DNA from: Halobacteriales archaeon QS_3_64_16
GTDB lineage: Archaea > Halobacteriota > Halobacteria > Halobacteriales > Halococcaceae
Length of the DNA: 61,163 nucleotides
NCBI GenBank assembly: GCA_003021705.1
Contig: PXRJ01000024.1
Location: forward strand, 1 to 61,163
Direction: 5' to 3'
Numbering within the stretch: position 1 is the first letter of the stretch; each line of letters starts with the position of its first letter. A program made the translations under genes and the position numbers. This document shows, one piece after another, positions 1 through 8,538 of this stretch. The notes under the pieces are model-generated. The model searched no databases and had not been told where the DNA came from. It saw only the letters and a list, made by a program, of their open reading frames with translations.

Positions 1-2
1 GT

Positions 3-602
3 GGCTGGGCGCTCGCCGAGGAGACGAGCGAAACGCGCTTCGAGCTGCCGACGATGCGCGTCGTTGCCCACACCCGCCTCTACGAGGACGCCGAACTACG
101 CGAAGCGGTTCGCGACCGGGTAGGGATCGATCGACCGTGGCGTTTCTTCTTCGCCACACGACTGGCGTTCAGGCCCTCCCTTGCGCCGGGAATCGGGCCG
201 GCGATGGTCTACAGCACGGTCTCGAGCGAAGCCAAACGGGAGTTCGCCGCCGATCTCGCCGATCGGGGTTTCGAGGACGTATCGCGCGGTCGCAACCAGC
301 GGATGCGCACCGAGACCGGCGATCGGGCCTCGCTTATGAAATACGACGCGAGCTACCGCCTCGATCCCGCCGGCGGGGACTCGACGGGCGAGAGAAGCGG
401 GACGGGCAGTGGCGATCGACGGATTATCCCGGTGACCGGCTGGCTTGCGATATGGACCTACGAGAACGCCTTTCGCCTCGCCGGCGGGGCCTACCCCGAA
501 CGCTCGCTCGCGGACGTCCTCGACGTCGCCGACGAGCGCCTCGACTCCGGGCGGGAGACCTACCGCGAGGAACTACTGGCGCTCGTCCGAGCGGTTCGCT
601 GA
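3..602 (+). CDS. Hypothetical haloarchaeal protein, 5' end outside the window
   Basis: The reading frame is open from base 3, so the protein very probably starts to the left of the window. The first ATG (base 54) is preceded in frame by about 17 sense codons of similar composition (GWALAEETSETRF...). The visible 199 residues are soluble, with alternating acidic and basic stretches and no membrane segment. A low-complexity Gly/Ser/Asp stretch lies around residues 125-140 of the visible part. The end (EELLALVRAVR) looks like a normal amphipathic C-terminus. I do not recognise the family and assign no function. It lies 43 bases from the convergent gene at 646-1029. Confidence 0.6.
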   Translation, partial: GWALAEETSETRFELPTMRVVAHTRLYEDAELREAVRDRVGIDRPWRFFFATRLAFRPSLAPGIGPAMVYSTVSSEAKREFAADLADRGFEDVSRGRNQRMRTETGDRASLMKYDASYRLDPAGGDSTGERSGTGSGDRRIIPVTGWLAIWTYENAFRLAGGAYPERSLADVLDVADERLDSGRETYREELLALVRAVR

Positions 603-645
603 TCGATCCTCGGGCTCGTTCCCGAGATTACTCACATCTTCCCGC

Positions 646-1029
646 TCACTGATCGAGAACTGCATCGAGCAGTGCCCTCGCGAGTTTCCCGTCTCGAATC
701 TCGACGTGTGGGCCGATCCGTCTCGCGAGCACCCCCGGTTCGGCCTCGGCCCCGAGAATCGCGACGCCGGTGCCATCGATGGCGATCCCGACCGTGAGAT
801 CGGCGGCGGCGAGCACGCTCGCGACTTCGGGGAGGTACTGGCCACCCCGGCGGGCGAGCGCGAGCGCGAGGTCAGTCGAAGGGAGATCGACGAGCGGTTT
901 GTCAGTTCGGGATCGCACCCGCACCGTCTCGCCGTCGACTCGGAGCGTGAGATCGGCCTCGACGTCCAGCGAGGTGAGGTCGGCCGCGGCCATCGCTTCG
1001 AGAAGGGCCGCGACGCTCATCCGTACCAC
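646..1029 (-). CDS. Hypothetical 127-residue acidic protein
   Basis: This complete small gene reads leftward. The protein is acidic and soluble. Its middle resembles a small alpha/beta fold with alternating beta strands (VEADLTLRVDGETVRVRSRT) and an amphipathic C-terminal helix (ARALLDAVLDQ). ATG codons lie at residues 1 and 4; either could be used. No catalytic motif, signal peptide or membrane segment is visible. The length and Ala/Asp/Glu content suit a haloarchaeal conserved hypothetical protein, and I do not recognise the family. The next leftward gene, 1139-1284, is a damaged small protein about 110 bases upstream. Confidence 0.6.
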   Translation of the reverse strand: MVRMSVAALLEAMAAADLTSLDVEADLTLRVDGETVRVRSRTDKPLVDLPSTDLALALARRGGQYLPEVASVLAAADLTVGIAIDGTGVAILGAEAEPGVLARRIGPHVEIRDGKLARALLDAVLDQ

Positions 1030-1138
1030 TCCGAACGTCTCCGCGGCCGCCGTGAGTTCCCGTTCGGCGAGCGAGAGCGGGGAGGCTTCTGTCCGACTGT
1101 AGCGAGTGTAGGCGAGTCAGTCGGCACTCGAGCCCTGT

Positions 1139-1284
1139 TCACGGCTCGCGAGTCGTGATGCGGATCGTGCCGTCGACCCGCCGATCTCCGCGCCGCGGCC
1201 GGTCAGTCGATCGTACAGGCCGATCGCGAGTTCGGGCCAGGTCGTCGACTCCTCGGCTCGCTCGTCCGGTCGTGCGTCGCTCAT
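1139..1284 (-). pseudogene. Small haloarchaeal protein with internal deletion and frameshift
   Basis: The ATG at 1284 opens a frame beginning MSDARPDERAEESTTWPELA and continuing IGLYDRLTGRGAEI. This matches my recollection of a haloarchaeal family of about 75 residues that ends in a strand like VDGTIRITTREP. Here that C-terminal sequence is present (bases 1177 to 1139, ending in TGA) but in a different frame, joined directly after GAEI at about 1178-1183. About 20-25 residues between the two halves are missing. In the original frame translation runs on to a stop at 1117, giving a 55-residue product with an unrelated tail. The family match rests on memory. The second frame with its own stop is visible directly. 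Confidence 0.5.
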
Positions 1285-1313
1285 GCTATGAACGGAACTA
1301 CCACCGAGATGGC

Positions 1314-1321
1314 CTTATAAC
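1314..1321 (-). promoter_or_regulatory. Putative TATA box of the 1139-1284 gene
   Basis: On the minus strand the sequence GTTATAAGG lies about 30-36 bases upstream of the ATG at 1284. That is the usual distance for a haloarchaeal TATA element driving a nearly leaderless transcript. The promoter therefore seems intact although the gene body is damaged. Confidence 0.4.
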
Positions 1322-1623
1322 TACGGACGACCGAGGCGGTAGCCACTACCCGCTGGCCGGCCGACCGTTCCCGGCTCACCTCCGACGAGTGTGTATCGTC
1401 CTCGAGTGCGTATCGATAGTCCGGAGGCGAAGTCGAAGAAGGAGTTGCTGAAGCACGGAAGTACACCCGACGAACCCCGAACCTGGTTGTGTGGCCCCTA
1501 GGGTAGGTAACCCGAGGGACCTCATAGAAGACACTACGGAGAACCCTGTGCCGGCGCGGGGTCACCGAGTGCCTCGGCGACGATAGCGATATACTCGCTC
1601 CGCTCGCGCGTGGGGATCGCGGG
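1322..1623. other. Intergenic stretch, nothing recognised
   Basis: About 300 bases between the promoter of the damaged small gene and the zinc-ribbon gene at 1624. The open frames here are short and low in Asp/Glu, unlike the real genes nearby, and have no family resemblance. I see no tRNA-like cloverleaf, repeat array or strong hairpin. Confidence 0.4.
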
Positions 1624-1740
1624 CTATCGGCGCTTCGCACCGACGGCAACGTCGCTCCCACACGCGGGGCATCGGAGGTCGGTCACTCGGTGGGCGTGAG
1701 CCCATTCGTGATCACAGTTCGGACAGTGGTTGACGGGCAT
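1624..1740 (-). CDS. Small CPxCG-type zinc-ribbon protein, 38 residues
   Basis: A 38-codon frame begins MPVNHCPNCDHEW and ends CPACGSDVAVGAKRR. Two knuckles, C6-P-N-C9 and C24-P-A-C27, give four cysteines for one zinc ion. This is the layout of the many tiny CPxCG zinc-finger proteins of haloarchaea, which are mostly of unknown role. HEW after the first knuckle and the basic tail could contact nucleic acid, but that is inference. The gene stands alone, 147 bases from the next leftward gene. It is too short for most gene finders, yet the spacing of the paired cysteines makes a chance frame unlikely. Confidence 0.6.
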   Translation of the reverse strand: MPVNHCPNCDHEWAHAHRVTDLRCPACGSDVAVGAKRR

Positions 1741-1887
1741 CGTCTCTCGATCCGTGTCGCCTGCTCGTTCCCGGGTCCATCGAACCGAGTCGGATTCCGG
1801 GACCGGAGTTGTTCGCTTCTCATTGGGACAGCGCCGGGGTGGGTGAAGGTTCTCGCTTTCGAGGAGAGGAGGACTCGAGAAGGGGAC

Positions 1888-2154
1888 TCACAGCTCGCGG
1901 ACGCCTTGCCACTCGGCGACATCGGGGCCATCGACACCCCCTTCCCAGGAGGGGTCGGTGCGTTTGCCGTTCACGAAGTAGCCCTGTCGCTTCTCGGCGG
2001 CGCGGATCTCGAGGTGGGTGTTTCCCCGCTCGTCGGTTCGCCAGCTCACCCAAAGTTCCTCCTCACTGTCCTCTAAAGGGTGGCCAGAACCGGATGGGTC
2101 CCCGCCATCGGTAACGTACTCGACGTATTCGCGAAGCCGATCGTCCGTGATCAT
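1888..2154 (-). CDS. Conserved small hypothetical protein, 88 residues
   Basis: The protein opens with an amphipathic helix (MITDDRLREYVEYVTDGG). A short acidic linker follows, then a compact region rich in strand-forming and aromatic residues (LWVSWRTDERGNTHLEIRAA, then KRQGYFVNGKRTD). It ends in an acidic tail. The pattern of a helix followed by a small beta meander suggests a folded single-domain protein. I recall similar hypothetical proteins in other haloarchaea but cannot name the family. No cysteine or membrane segment is present. It is a single-gene unit reading leftward, and function is unknown. Confidence 0.65.
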   Translation of the reverse strand: MITDDRLREYVEYVTDGGDPSGSGHPLEDSEEELWVSWRTDERGNTHLEIRAAEKRQGYFVNGKRTDPSWEGGVDGPDVAEWQGVREL

Positions 2155-2349
2155 AGGCGATCTACACTAGGGAGGAACATATCCTCCCTGCCTGACTGAC
2201 AAGGCTTACCATACCCGGCAGACGCCTGACGGTCTCGAGCGACCCTCCCGAAGAGAACTCGGAGCTCCGCGTCGGCGATCGAACCCGGGACGCGACAGTG
2301 TAGTCCTACTAGCGAGACCGTCGGTCCGGGCTGGGAACCCACTCCGAGA

Positions 2350-3228
2350 CTACTCGAACCGACAGATGGCAAGAAAGCCCGTGTGGCCGACGCCCGCGGT
2401 GGTGGGTCGGGTCCCGCGCTCGTCGATATCGAGTTCGCGCTGGATCGTCTCGTAGGTATCGACGGCGAGGCCGGCCGCCCGCGCCGTCTCGACTACCTCT
2501 CGAGTACTCTCGACGAACGGGCTATAGACCGCACAGAAGCCCCCTGGAACCAGTAGCTCGGGCGCTCGCTCGATCGCCGCCGGTGCGTCGGCCGTATCGA
2601 GGGTTAGGAGATCGAACGTCTCGTTGCCCCCGCTCTCCGCAGCGTCGTCGCCCGGCGTTTCTCGCCCCTCGGCGCTACCGTCTTCGCTCCCGTTATTGTC
2701 CGTGCCACTGTCATCGGCAATCGGCCCGCCGCTCCTTCGATTCGGATCACTGGCGTCGGTCTCGACACCGCCGGTCCCCGCTGGCTGCTCCTCGGTGGCC
2801 TCGAGAACGTTGTTCTCCCGAACGTCGACAGTATCCTCGACCTCCGCCAGCGCCATGTTCTCGCGGGCGATGGCGGCCGCCTCGCTGTCCTGCTCGTAGG
2901 TCAGGACCTCGGCTCCGAGCCGGCCGAGGTAGGCCGCGAGGACGCCGGTTCCGGTGCCGGCATCGAGTACCCGGTCGCCGGCCCCGACACCAGTATGGCC
3001 GATCACGAGGCCGATGTCGCGGGGCAGCATCGGCGCACCGCTTCGCTCGAAGTGACGGACGAAATCGGGTCCTCGTAGCTCGCGGACGGTGAACTCGGTT
3101 CCCAGGTGCGTCTCCAGCGTCTCGCCGGGAGCCGGGTCCTCGGGTATCTCGAGCACTCCCAGGTCGGTCTCTAAGGTCTCGCCCGGTTCGCGTAGGTACT
3201 CGCGATCCTCGCGAACGAGCAGGATCAC
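2350..3228 (-). CDS. trmI: tRNA (adenine-N1)-methyltransferase, TrmI family
   Basis: This S-adenosylmethionine enzyme methylates N1 of adenine in the T-loop of tRNA (positions 57/58 in archaea). Residues 1-65 form the N-terminal beta domain ([16 protein letters not shown]) typical of TrmI. The Rossmann methyltransferase domain has motif I as [16 protein letters not shown], the acidic ribose-binding residue in LTYEQD, and motif IV-like [10 protein letters not shown]. Residues about 145-205 are a low-complexity Asp/Gly/Ser insertion, longer than usual and probably a surface loop. The GTG start overlaps the stop of the upstream NAC gene (GTGA), so the two are translationally coupled. NAC-TrmI adjacency is common in haloarchaea. 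The identification is secure at family level. Confidence 0.88.
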   Translation of the reverse strand: MILLVREDREYLREPGETLETDLGVLEIPEDPAPGETLETHLGTEFTVRELRGPDFVRHFERSGAPMLPRDIGLVIGHTGVGAGDRVLDAGTGTGVLAAYLGRLGAEVLTYEQDSEAAAIARENMALAEVEDTVDVRENNVLEATEEQPAGTGGVETDASDPNRRSGGPIADDSGTDNNGSEDGSAEGRETPGDDAAESGGNETFDLLTLDTADAPAAIERAPELLVPGGFCAVYSPFVESTREVVETARAAGLAVDTYETIQRELDIDERGTRPTTAGVGHTGFLAICRFE

Positions 3229-3656
3229 TCCAGTCGCTCGACGGCTGCAGCCAGATCGCCGTCGGCCTCCACGAGCGCCTCGCGGGCGTCCTCCTCGCTT
3301 GCGCCCGTCCGCCCGGCGACGATCTCGACGTCCGTATCGGGGATGTCGGCCGCCCCGCTCCCTGCCTCGCTTCCGGCCTCGTCGCCAGTACCAGTACCGG
3401 CGTCGACATCGATCGGCTCGCCTTCTTCACTGGCGCTTCCTGCGCCGCGCGGGCGCGTTTCTGGTTCGCCGACGATCTGGTAGGTCGCCTGGCCCTGGGC
3501 GTCCATGCGCTGGACGTCGGCCTCCTCGAAGACCAACTCCTCCTCGGAAGTACGGATAACGATCTCCTCGGCGTCGATCTCGGTGACGTCGATCCCCATC
3601 TGTTCCATCATCTGTTGCATTTTGCGCGGGTCGAGCCCGCCGCCTCCTCCGAACAT
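3225..3656 (-). CDS. nac: Archaeal nascent polypeptide-associated complex protein (NAC)
   Basis: Archaeal NAC is a ribosome-associated homodimeric chaperone that contacts emerging chains. The N-terminus [20 protein letters not shown] is the classic archaeal NAC start. It is followed by the NAC beta-barrel core (about residues 25-65, [20 protein letters not shown]). A C-terminal UBA domain (about 103-143) has the run [19 protein letters not shown] and ends AAAVERLE. Residues 70-100 between them are a Gly/Glu/Asp-rich linker, longer than in most NAC proteins. The gene precedes trmI and overlaps it by four bases. A PUA-domain gene lies upstream on the same strand, so the three may be co-transcribed. 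Confidence 0.9.
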   Translation of the reverse strand: MFGGGGGLDPRKMQQMMEQMGIDVTEIDAEEIVIRTSEEELVFEEADVQRMDAQGQATYQIVGEPETRPRGAGSASEEGEPIDVDAGTGTGDEAGSEAGSGAADIPDTDVEIVAGRTGASEEDAREALVEADGDLAAAVERLE

Positions 3657-3742
3657 AGCTCCCCGGAAGGGAGCCGACGGTTTGGTCCTTCGGGTTTCTT
3701 CCGTCCTTCGACCGAACCGCTCGAATACGGGCCGGCCTTTCT

Positions 3743-4297
3743 CTACTCGAGTGCCCCGATGCCCGTTCGTACCTTTACCGCCATCCCGGTCTCGAAATCA
3801 TGCATGGCCTCCGCACCGAGTTCGGCCCGGCCGACTGCTACCACCGTTCCGGGTTCGACCGTTGCCGCTTCGCTCGCGGGCCCCTCTTCGTTGCCTTTCT
3901 CGCCGTTTTCTCCCGTCCACTCTTCGGTGTCCTCCACCAGGACGACGAGCACTTCGTCGCCAGGCCGGATCTTCGGGTCGGCCTCGCGGACGAACTTACA
4001 GAAGGCGTTCTTCCCATCAGCGACGAACGGGACGCTCTCCGCACCGACGCTCACCCGACACCGGGGTGCCGGGAACGCTCGGGCGAGGCGCTCCCCACCA
4101 ATTAGCCCCAGGGTAAACCGCCCGTCGACGCCGTAGGAAACGATCCGACCCTCGCTCGCGAGCACCTGCTGGGGGCGTCCGCTCGTCGAGCGCCTGGTCG
4201 TTCGCTCTTCGCCTGGTGGGAACAACGCCGTCCCGGCCCCGGCACCGAACTGGTAGTTCGCGACCGTTCGCAACTCCTCGCTGCCCGTGGCGGCCAT
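3743..4297 (-). CDS. PUA-domain RNA-binding protein
   Basis: I chose the ATG at 4297 ([18 protein letters not shown]). The longer frame upstream of it has poor composition and no similarity. The N-terminal 65 residues hold the conserved-looking [11 protein letters not shown] and a stretch like [20 protein letters not shown]. The C-terminal half is a PUA fold: [15 protein letters not shown] and [10 protein letters not shown] give the characteristic PUA core, and [14 protein letters not shown] with the closing AVKVRTGIG completes it. An acidic insertion (about 135-155) interrupts the barrel. PUA domains bind structured RNA, often in tRNA or rRNA modification. Its position next to nac and trmI fits a translation-related role. 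Substrate unknown. Confidence 0.72.
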   Translation of the reverse strand: MAATGSEELRTVANYQFGAGAGTALFPPGEERTTRRSTSGRPQQVLASEGRIVSYGVDGRFTLGLIGGERLARAFPAPRCRVSVGAESVPFVADGKNAFCKFVREADPKIRPGDEVLVVLVEDTEEWTGENGEKGNEEGPASEAATVEPGTVVAVGRAELGAEAMHDFETGMAVKVRTGIGALE

Positions 4298-4487
4298 GAT
4301 CGATCTTCGATAACCGACGTCAAAAGCCCACTGCCCGGCTCTCGCCGGACGACAGCGAACGGAACTCCCCCCGTCCACTGGCGGAAGCCCGCCAAACCCA
4401 CTTCGAGGAGCCGTGATCTCTCACGGTCGATCGTCCTCACGAAGACGGTTTAGGGGGCTTTATTACCGAGCCTGACGTGTTCCCAGT

Positions 4488-4667
4488 ATGGACCTCAGTG
4501 GGAACCGAACGGCTATCGGCGCTCTGGTACTAGCAGTGAGTTCGGCGCTGATCTTCGCGATCATCCAGTTCTCCGCACTACCCCTCCTTCTCGGGTCGCT
4601 CGCGGCGGTCGGGATGGCTGCCGGTGCGCTACTGATCGGCACCGACGGGACCGGCCGCCCGGTCTAA
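4488..4667 (+). CDS. Small two-helix membrane protein, 59 residues
   Basis: A short rightward frame starts at ATG 4488 (MDLSGNRTAIGALVLAVSSA) and ends GTDGTGRPV. It has two hydrophobic helices: about residues 9-30 (ALVLAVSSALIFAIIQF) and 31-51 (LPLLLGSLAAVGMAAGALLI), with a short turn between them. The charged N-terminus and polar tail suggest both ends face the cytoplasm. TTTATTACCG about 20-28 bases upstream may be the promoter of a leaderless message. Haloarchaeal genomes have many such mini membrane proteins of unknown role, and I cannot name this one. The base composition matches real genes, which supports coding. Confidence 0.6.
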   Translation: MDLSGNRTAIGALVLAVSSALIFAIIQFSALPLLLGSLAAVGMAAGALLIGTDGTGRPV

Positions 4668-4821
4668 TCGTCGAAGCGACGATCATGGCCGTCGCGACTC
4701 GGGCGTATCGCCTCTTGTTTCTCGGATCGCTCTCTTCGCGTTCTCTCCTCGTGTGAGGTGCTATCTCGAGCGTTCGCTGACGAGCCGCCGATAACCCAGA
4801 GGGCACAGCGAGTCGCTCGCC

Positions 4822-5319
4822 TCACAGGAGGAATCGGTCCGAGTCCTCGCTGAGATCGGTAAACCCGTCGACGCTTGCTTCGAGTTCCTCGGCGGCGGAC
4901 TCCCGAAAGGCCATCGCCTCCACGCGGACGCCCGCGTGGCGCAGGTGGGTACACAGCCGGGCGAAATCGCCGTCACCAGTACACAAAACGACCGTATCGA
5001 CGTGGGGTGCCAGCGAGACCGCATCGAGGCTCATCCCGACGTCCCAGTCGGCCTTCTTCGAACCGTCGCCGAAGGTCTTGATGTCCTTTATCTTCGTCTC
5101 GAAGCCGATGCCACTGAGTGCGTGGAAGAAGCGCTCCTCATCGGGCGAATCGGCGCGAATGACGTAGGCGATCGCTCGGGTGAGCCGGCGATCGGAAACC
5201 GCGCCGTCGAGCAGTGAATCGTAGTCGATCTTCTGCGAGTAGACGCTCTGTGCGGAGTGATAGAGGTTCTGCGCGTCGGCGAGAACGGCGACGCGCTGAC
5301 TTGAGTGGACCGCATCCAT
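4822..5319 (-). CDS. NYN-domain (LabA/DUF88-like) putative ribonuclease
   Basis: The start is the ATG at 5319 (MDAVHSSQRVAVLADAQNLY), because the frame upstream of it is not conserved-looking. NYN proteins have a PIN-like fold and are predicted metal-dependent RNases. The acidic metal ligands are visible: the aspartate in VLADAQNLYHSA, the DWDVG motif (KKADWDVGMSLDAVSL) and the TGDGDFARL motif. Between them lies YVIRADSPDEERFFHALSG. Total length 165 residues is normal for a single-domain NYN protein. It is monocistronic and faces the lysine operon across a 560-base gap. The RNA target is not known. Confidence 0.82.
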   Translation of the reverse strand: MDAVHSSQRVAVLADAQNLYHSAQSVYSQKIDYDSLLDGAVSDRRLTRAIAYVIRADSPDEERFFHALSGIGFETKIKDIKTFGDGSKKADWDVGMSLDAVSLAPHVDTVVLCTGDGDFARLCTHLRHAGVRVEAMAFRESAAEELEASVDGFTDLSEDSDRFLL

Positions 5320-5882
5320 GCCGGTAGTGGCGCACTCGCCGTGAAATGACTTATCACTTCGATCCGTTTGCCTGCCGGCATCTCGGTTCGTACCGGTTCG
5401 ACTCGAGCTTCGACCCGCAGGTACCGTCCCCGTTGGCACCGTCGCCGGGTAGTCGGTGTCGACCCCCCGATCGGCTGTCGTGCCCGGCAGGTATCGCACG
5501 CGACACAAGAGATAAACCACCGGCGACCTCGCAGGGAGGTATGCGACCGACAGCAACCTGTAGTCATCGCGGAGTAGGCTACGGTCCCCTGTGGGTCTGC
5601 GCGCTAACGAGTAAGAAACGGAGCTGATCTTTTGGCTCCCGGCGGGCGTAGCGCCCCCGTCGCGGGCCGCCTTCGATCGGATCGATATCGATTGCCGATG
5701 TCCGCTCGCGATGGTATTTGATCACGTGACCGCGCGACGAACCCGAACCGACGACTACCTACCGAACGCGCGACGATCGACTGCCGGCCGCCGACGGCGG
5801 CCACCACCGATGACTGACCGGACGGCTGACGGACCACGACCGCCGACGCTAACCACGAACCCGATTCCAACCACAACCGCAC
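5320..5882. other. Long leader/intergenic region before the lysine operon
   Basis: A 563-base gap lies between the divergent NYN gene and dapA. No convincing gene was found on either strand; the open frames here are short or lack acidic bias. The last 120 bases before dapA are purine-poor, with repeated CGAC/ACCGAC words and a strong palindrome (5786-5802). AAGAGATAAACC near 5508-5519 is AT-richer than the surroundings and may include a promoter. I see no known riboswitch core. Confidence 0.4.
5786..5802. promoter_or_regulatory. Perfect GC-rich inverted repeat upstream of dapA
   Basis: GGCCGCC-GAC-GGCGGCC is a perfect 7-base inverted repeat with a 3-base centre, ending 80 bases before the dapA start codon. 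It could be a hairpin in a leader transcript or a dimeric operator for the lysine genes. The function is inferred from position only, and GC-rich DNA produces such palindromes by chance fairly often. Confidence 0.3.
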
Positions 5883-6845
5883 ATGACACGACACACCGAC
5901 TTCCGCGGGGTCTATCCCGCGATCACCACTCCCTTCCGGGAGGACGACCGCATCGACGTCGACTGTCTCCGCGAGAACGCCCAGCGCCTGGAAGAGGCGG
6001 GCGTCAGCGGCCTCGTTCCGGTGGGCACGACCGGCGAGAGCGCGACGTTGACTCACGACGAACACGTCCACGTCGTCGAGACGGTCGTCGATGCCGTCTC
6101 GATTCCCGTGATCGCCGGAACCGGCTCGAACTCGACCCGCGAAGCGATCGAACTCGCCGGCCGCTCGGCCGACGCCGGTGCCGACTCGCTCTTACTCATC
6201 TCGCCGTACTATAACAAGCCCGAGCCGGCCGGCATGGAGGCCCACTTCGAGGCGATCGCCGACGCCGTCGATCTGCCCCAGATCGTCTACAACGTGCCCG
6301 GTCGCACCGGTCGCAGTATCGCCGTCGATTCGGTCGTCGATCTCGCGAGCCACGAGAACGTTCGGGGCTACAAGGCCGCGAGCGGCGATCTGGGTCGCGT
6401 CGGCGAGATCGTCGAGCGCACCCAGACAGAAGAATTCGATGTCCTGTCGGGCGAGGACGCACTCACCTTGCCGTCGCTCTCGCTCGGTGCGAGAGGAACT
6501 ATCAGCGTCGTCGCGAACGTCGAACCCGAGCGGACGGTCGCGATGGTCGAGGCGGCACTGGAAGGGGAGTTCGACCGGGCCCGCGCGCTCCATTGCGAAC
6601 TCGGCCCGCTGATGCGCGCACTATTCTGGGAGACCAACCCGATCCCGGTCAAGGAAGCGTTGCACCTTCGAGGGCTCGCTCCGGCCAGGATGCGCTCGCC
6701 GTTAAGCCGCCTTTCGGCGGATCGTCGGGAGGCCCTCGAAGCGATCCTCGCGGATCTCGACGATTCCGGGGATGCCGAAACCGACGCCGGCCACGGAACG
6801 GACGAAGGGACCCCCGAAACGACCGAACCCGCCCCCGAACGATGA
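5883..6845 (+). CDS. dapA: 4-hydroxy-tetrahydrodipicolinate synthase
   Basis: DapA condenses pyruvate with aspartate semialdehyde, the first step committed to diaminopimelate/lysine. It is a TIM-barrel class I aldolase. The pyruvate-binding motif GTTGES (residues 48-53), the catalytic-site tyrosine in YNVPGRTG (Y136) and the Schiff-base lysine in RGYKAASGD (K164) are all present. The core ends near residue 290. The last 30 residues are an acidic, low-complexity haloarchaeal tail (DAETDAGHGTDEGTPETTEP). It is the first gene of dapA-dapB-dapD-lysA, and its stop overlaps the dapB start (ATGA). Confidence 0.93.
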   Translation: MTRHTDFRGVYPAITTPFREDDRIDVDCLRENAQRLEEAGVSGLVPVGTTGESATLTHDEHVHVVETVVDAVSIPVIAGTGSNSTREAIELAGRSADAGADSLLLISPYYNKPEPAGMEAHFEAIADAVDLPQIVYNVPGRTGRSIAVDSVVDLASHENVRGYKAASGDLGRVGEIVERTQTEEFDVLSGEDALTLPSLSLGARGTISVVANVEPERTVAMVEAALEGEFDRARALHCELGPLMRALFWETNPIPVKEALHLRGLAPARMRSPLSRLSADRREALEAILADLDDSGDAETDAGHGTDEGTPETTEPAPER

Positions 6846-7687
6846 GCGACGGTACATCCACACCGACGACCAGGGCGGCCGAGAACGATACCCTTCGGCT
6901 CGCGGTGACCGGCGCGACGGGGCAGATGGGTCGAGCGGTACTCGACGCCGCGAGCGACCGCGAGGAACTCTCGGTCGTGCTCAGGGTCAACCGTGATCCG
7001 GACCCCGAGGGCTCCGATGACTTCCCGGAACCAGTCGACCCCGCGGCCGACCTCTCGAGGCTGCTCGACGAGCGCAGCCCGGACGTCCTGGTCGATTTCA
7101 CGGGTCCGGACTCGGCGATCGAGTACGCGGAGACGTGTGCTAACAGTGGTGTCGCGTTCGTCTCCGGTACAACCGGATTCGACGACGCCCAGTTAGAACG
7201 GCTTCGCGAGGCTGGTAAGAAAACCCCCCTGCTCCACGCGACTAACTTCTCGCGGGGGATCGAAGCGCTCTCGGGAGCCCTAGAGGACGTCCTGGGAGCG
7301 CTGCCGGGCTACGATGTCGAACTCACCGAAACCCACCACAACCGGAAACGCGACGCTCCGAGCGGCACCGCGAACACGCTTCTCGATCGGATCGAGGCGA
7401 GTCGTGAGAATCAAACGGGTACCGATGCGAAGAGAGGCATGAACGAACGAACCTACGGCCGGGAGGGTGCCCAGCCTCGCGAGGGGGGCGAGATCGGCGT
7501 CCACGTCCGGCGGGCGGGCGATGTCCGGGGCGAACACGAGGTACTGCTCGCGGGCAACGACGAAGTACTCTCCCTCACCCATCGTGCCGAGAGCCGTGCG
7601 GTCTTCGCTGCCGGCGCGCTCGACGCCGCGCGATGGCTCGCCAGCCGTGAGCCCGGTCGCTACGAGTTCGGAGAGGTGCTCGCATGA
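6842..7687 (+). CDS. dapB: 4-hydroxy-tetrahydrodipicolinate reductase
   Basis: DapB reduces the product of DapA with NAD(P)H. The start is the ATG at 6842 inside the dapA stop, which gives 281 residues. An N-terminal acidic extension of about 17 residues precedes the Rossmann motif VTGATGQMGR (22-31). GTTGF (109-113) and the substrate-binding signature ETHHNRKRDAPSGTA (163-177) are intact. The C-terminal part has the tetramerisation-domain pattern (GEHEVLLAGNDEVLSLTHRA). The usual DapB histidine-lysine pair is represented by H165-H166 and K169. The downstream dapD start overlaps by four bases, so the whole operon is probably translationally coupled. Confidence 0.93.
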   Translation: MSDGTSTPTTRAAENDTLRLAVTGATGQMGRAVLDAASDREELSVVLRVNRDPDPEGSDDFPEPVDPAADLSRLLDERSPDVLVDFTGPDSAIEYAETCANSGVAFVSGTTGFDDAQLERLREAGKKTPLLHATNFSRGIEALSGALEDVLGALPGYDVELTETHHNRKRDAPSGTANTLLDRIEASRENQTGTDAKRGMNERTYGREGAQPREGGEIGVHVRRAGDVRGEHEVLLAGNDEVLSLTHRAESRAVFAAGALDAARWLASREPGRYEFGEVLA

Positions 7688-8538
7688 GTTCAGGGAGTGC
7701 GGGCGAATCGGACCTCGAAGCCGCAATCGAGACGCTTTGGCAGCGCTCGCAGGAAGGACTGACCGCGAGCGACGTCGGTAGCGAGGAGCGAGACACGCTC
7801 GATCGCTTTCTCGACGCGCTCGAAGCCGGCGACGTCCGTGCCGCCGAGAAGCGAGCGGGAAGCTGGGAAGCAAACGAGTGGGTCAAACGCGGCGTCCTCC
7901 TCAATTTCAGCCTCCGGGAGACGAAAGCGCGCGAGCACGGCGGGGTCACCTACCACGACGTGTTACCCTTGGGCGAGACCGAGCGGCTGGGCGAGCGCGG
8001 CACTCGCAATACCCCCGACGGCACGGTGGTTCGCCGAGGCGCTCACATCGGATCGGACGCCATCATGATGAGCCCGAGTTTCGTCAATATCGGTGCACAC
8101 GTCGGCGACGGCACCCTGGTCGATTCGGCCGATACCGTCGGCTCCTGTGCACAGGTGGGTAAGAGCGTAAAACTCGGCGCGAATACCTTGGTAGGAGGGG
8201 TACTCGAACCTGTCGAGCAGGCCCCGGTCGTGATCGAAGAGGGAGTCTCGCTCGGGGCGGGGTGTCGGGTGACGAGCGGGTTCGTCGTCGGTCGTGAGTC
8301 GGTCGTCGGCGAGAACACCTTGCTCACCCCACGGATCCCGATCTACGATCTCGTCGAAGAGGAGATCCTGTATGGCTCGCTCCCGCCCGAACGCCGGGCG
8401 TTTACCCGCTTCGTCGAGTCCGATATCGGCGAACACGATCTGTTCGACGGTGGTGCGTACAAGCCCGCCGTCGTCGCGACCGACCTCGAGGAACGCACCC
8501 TCGAAGCCAGCGCGCGCGAGGAGGCGCTCCGGGAGTGA
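7684..8538 (+). CDS. dapD: Tetrahydrodipicolinate N-succinyltransferase
   Basis: DapD transfers succinyl from succinyl-CoA to tetrahydrodipicolinate, so this cell uses the succinylase branch of the DAP pathway. The N-terminal helical domain carries SWEANEWVKRGVLLNFSL, the block typical of DapD. From about residue 118 come hexapeptide repeats forming a left-handed beta helix (GAHIGSDAIM, NIGAHVGDGTLVDSA, CAQVGKSVKLGANTLVGGV). A C-terminal segment (TPRIPIYDL) follows. The length of 284 residues is normal. Four-base overlaps join it to dapB before and lysA after. It could be a tetrahydrodipicolinate acetyltransferase, but the N-terminal domain argues for DapD. Confidence 0.9.
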   Translation: MSSGSAGESDLEAAIETLWQRSQEGLTASDVGSEERDTLDRFLDALEAGDVRAAEKRAGSWEANEWVKRGVLLNFSLRETKAREHGGVTYHDVLPLGETERLGERGTRNTPDGTVVRRGAHIGSDAIMMSPSFVNIGAHVGDGTLVDSADTVGSCAQVGKSVKLGANTLVGGVLEPVEQAPVVIEEGVSLGAGCRVTSGFVVGRESVVGENTLLTPRIPIYDLVEEEILYGSLPPERRAFTRFVESDIGEHDLFDGGAYKPAVVATDLEERTLEASAREEALRE

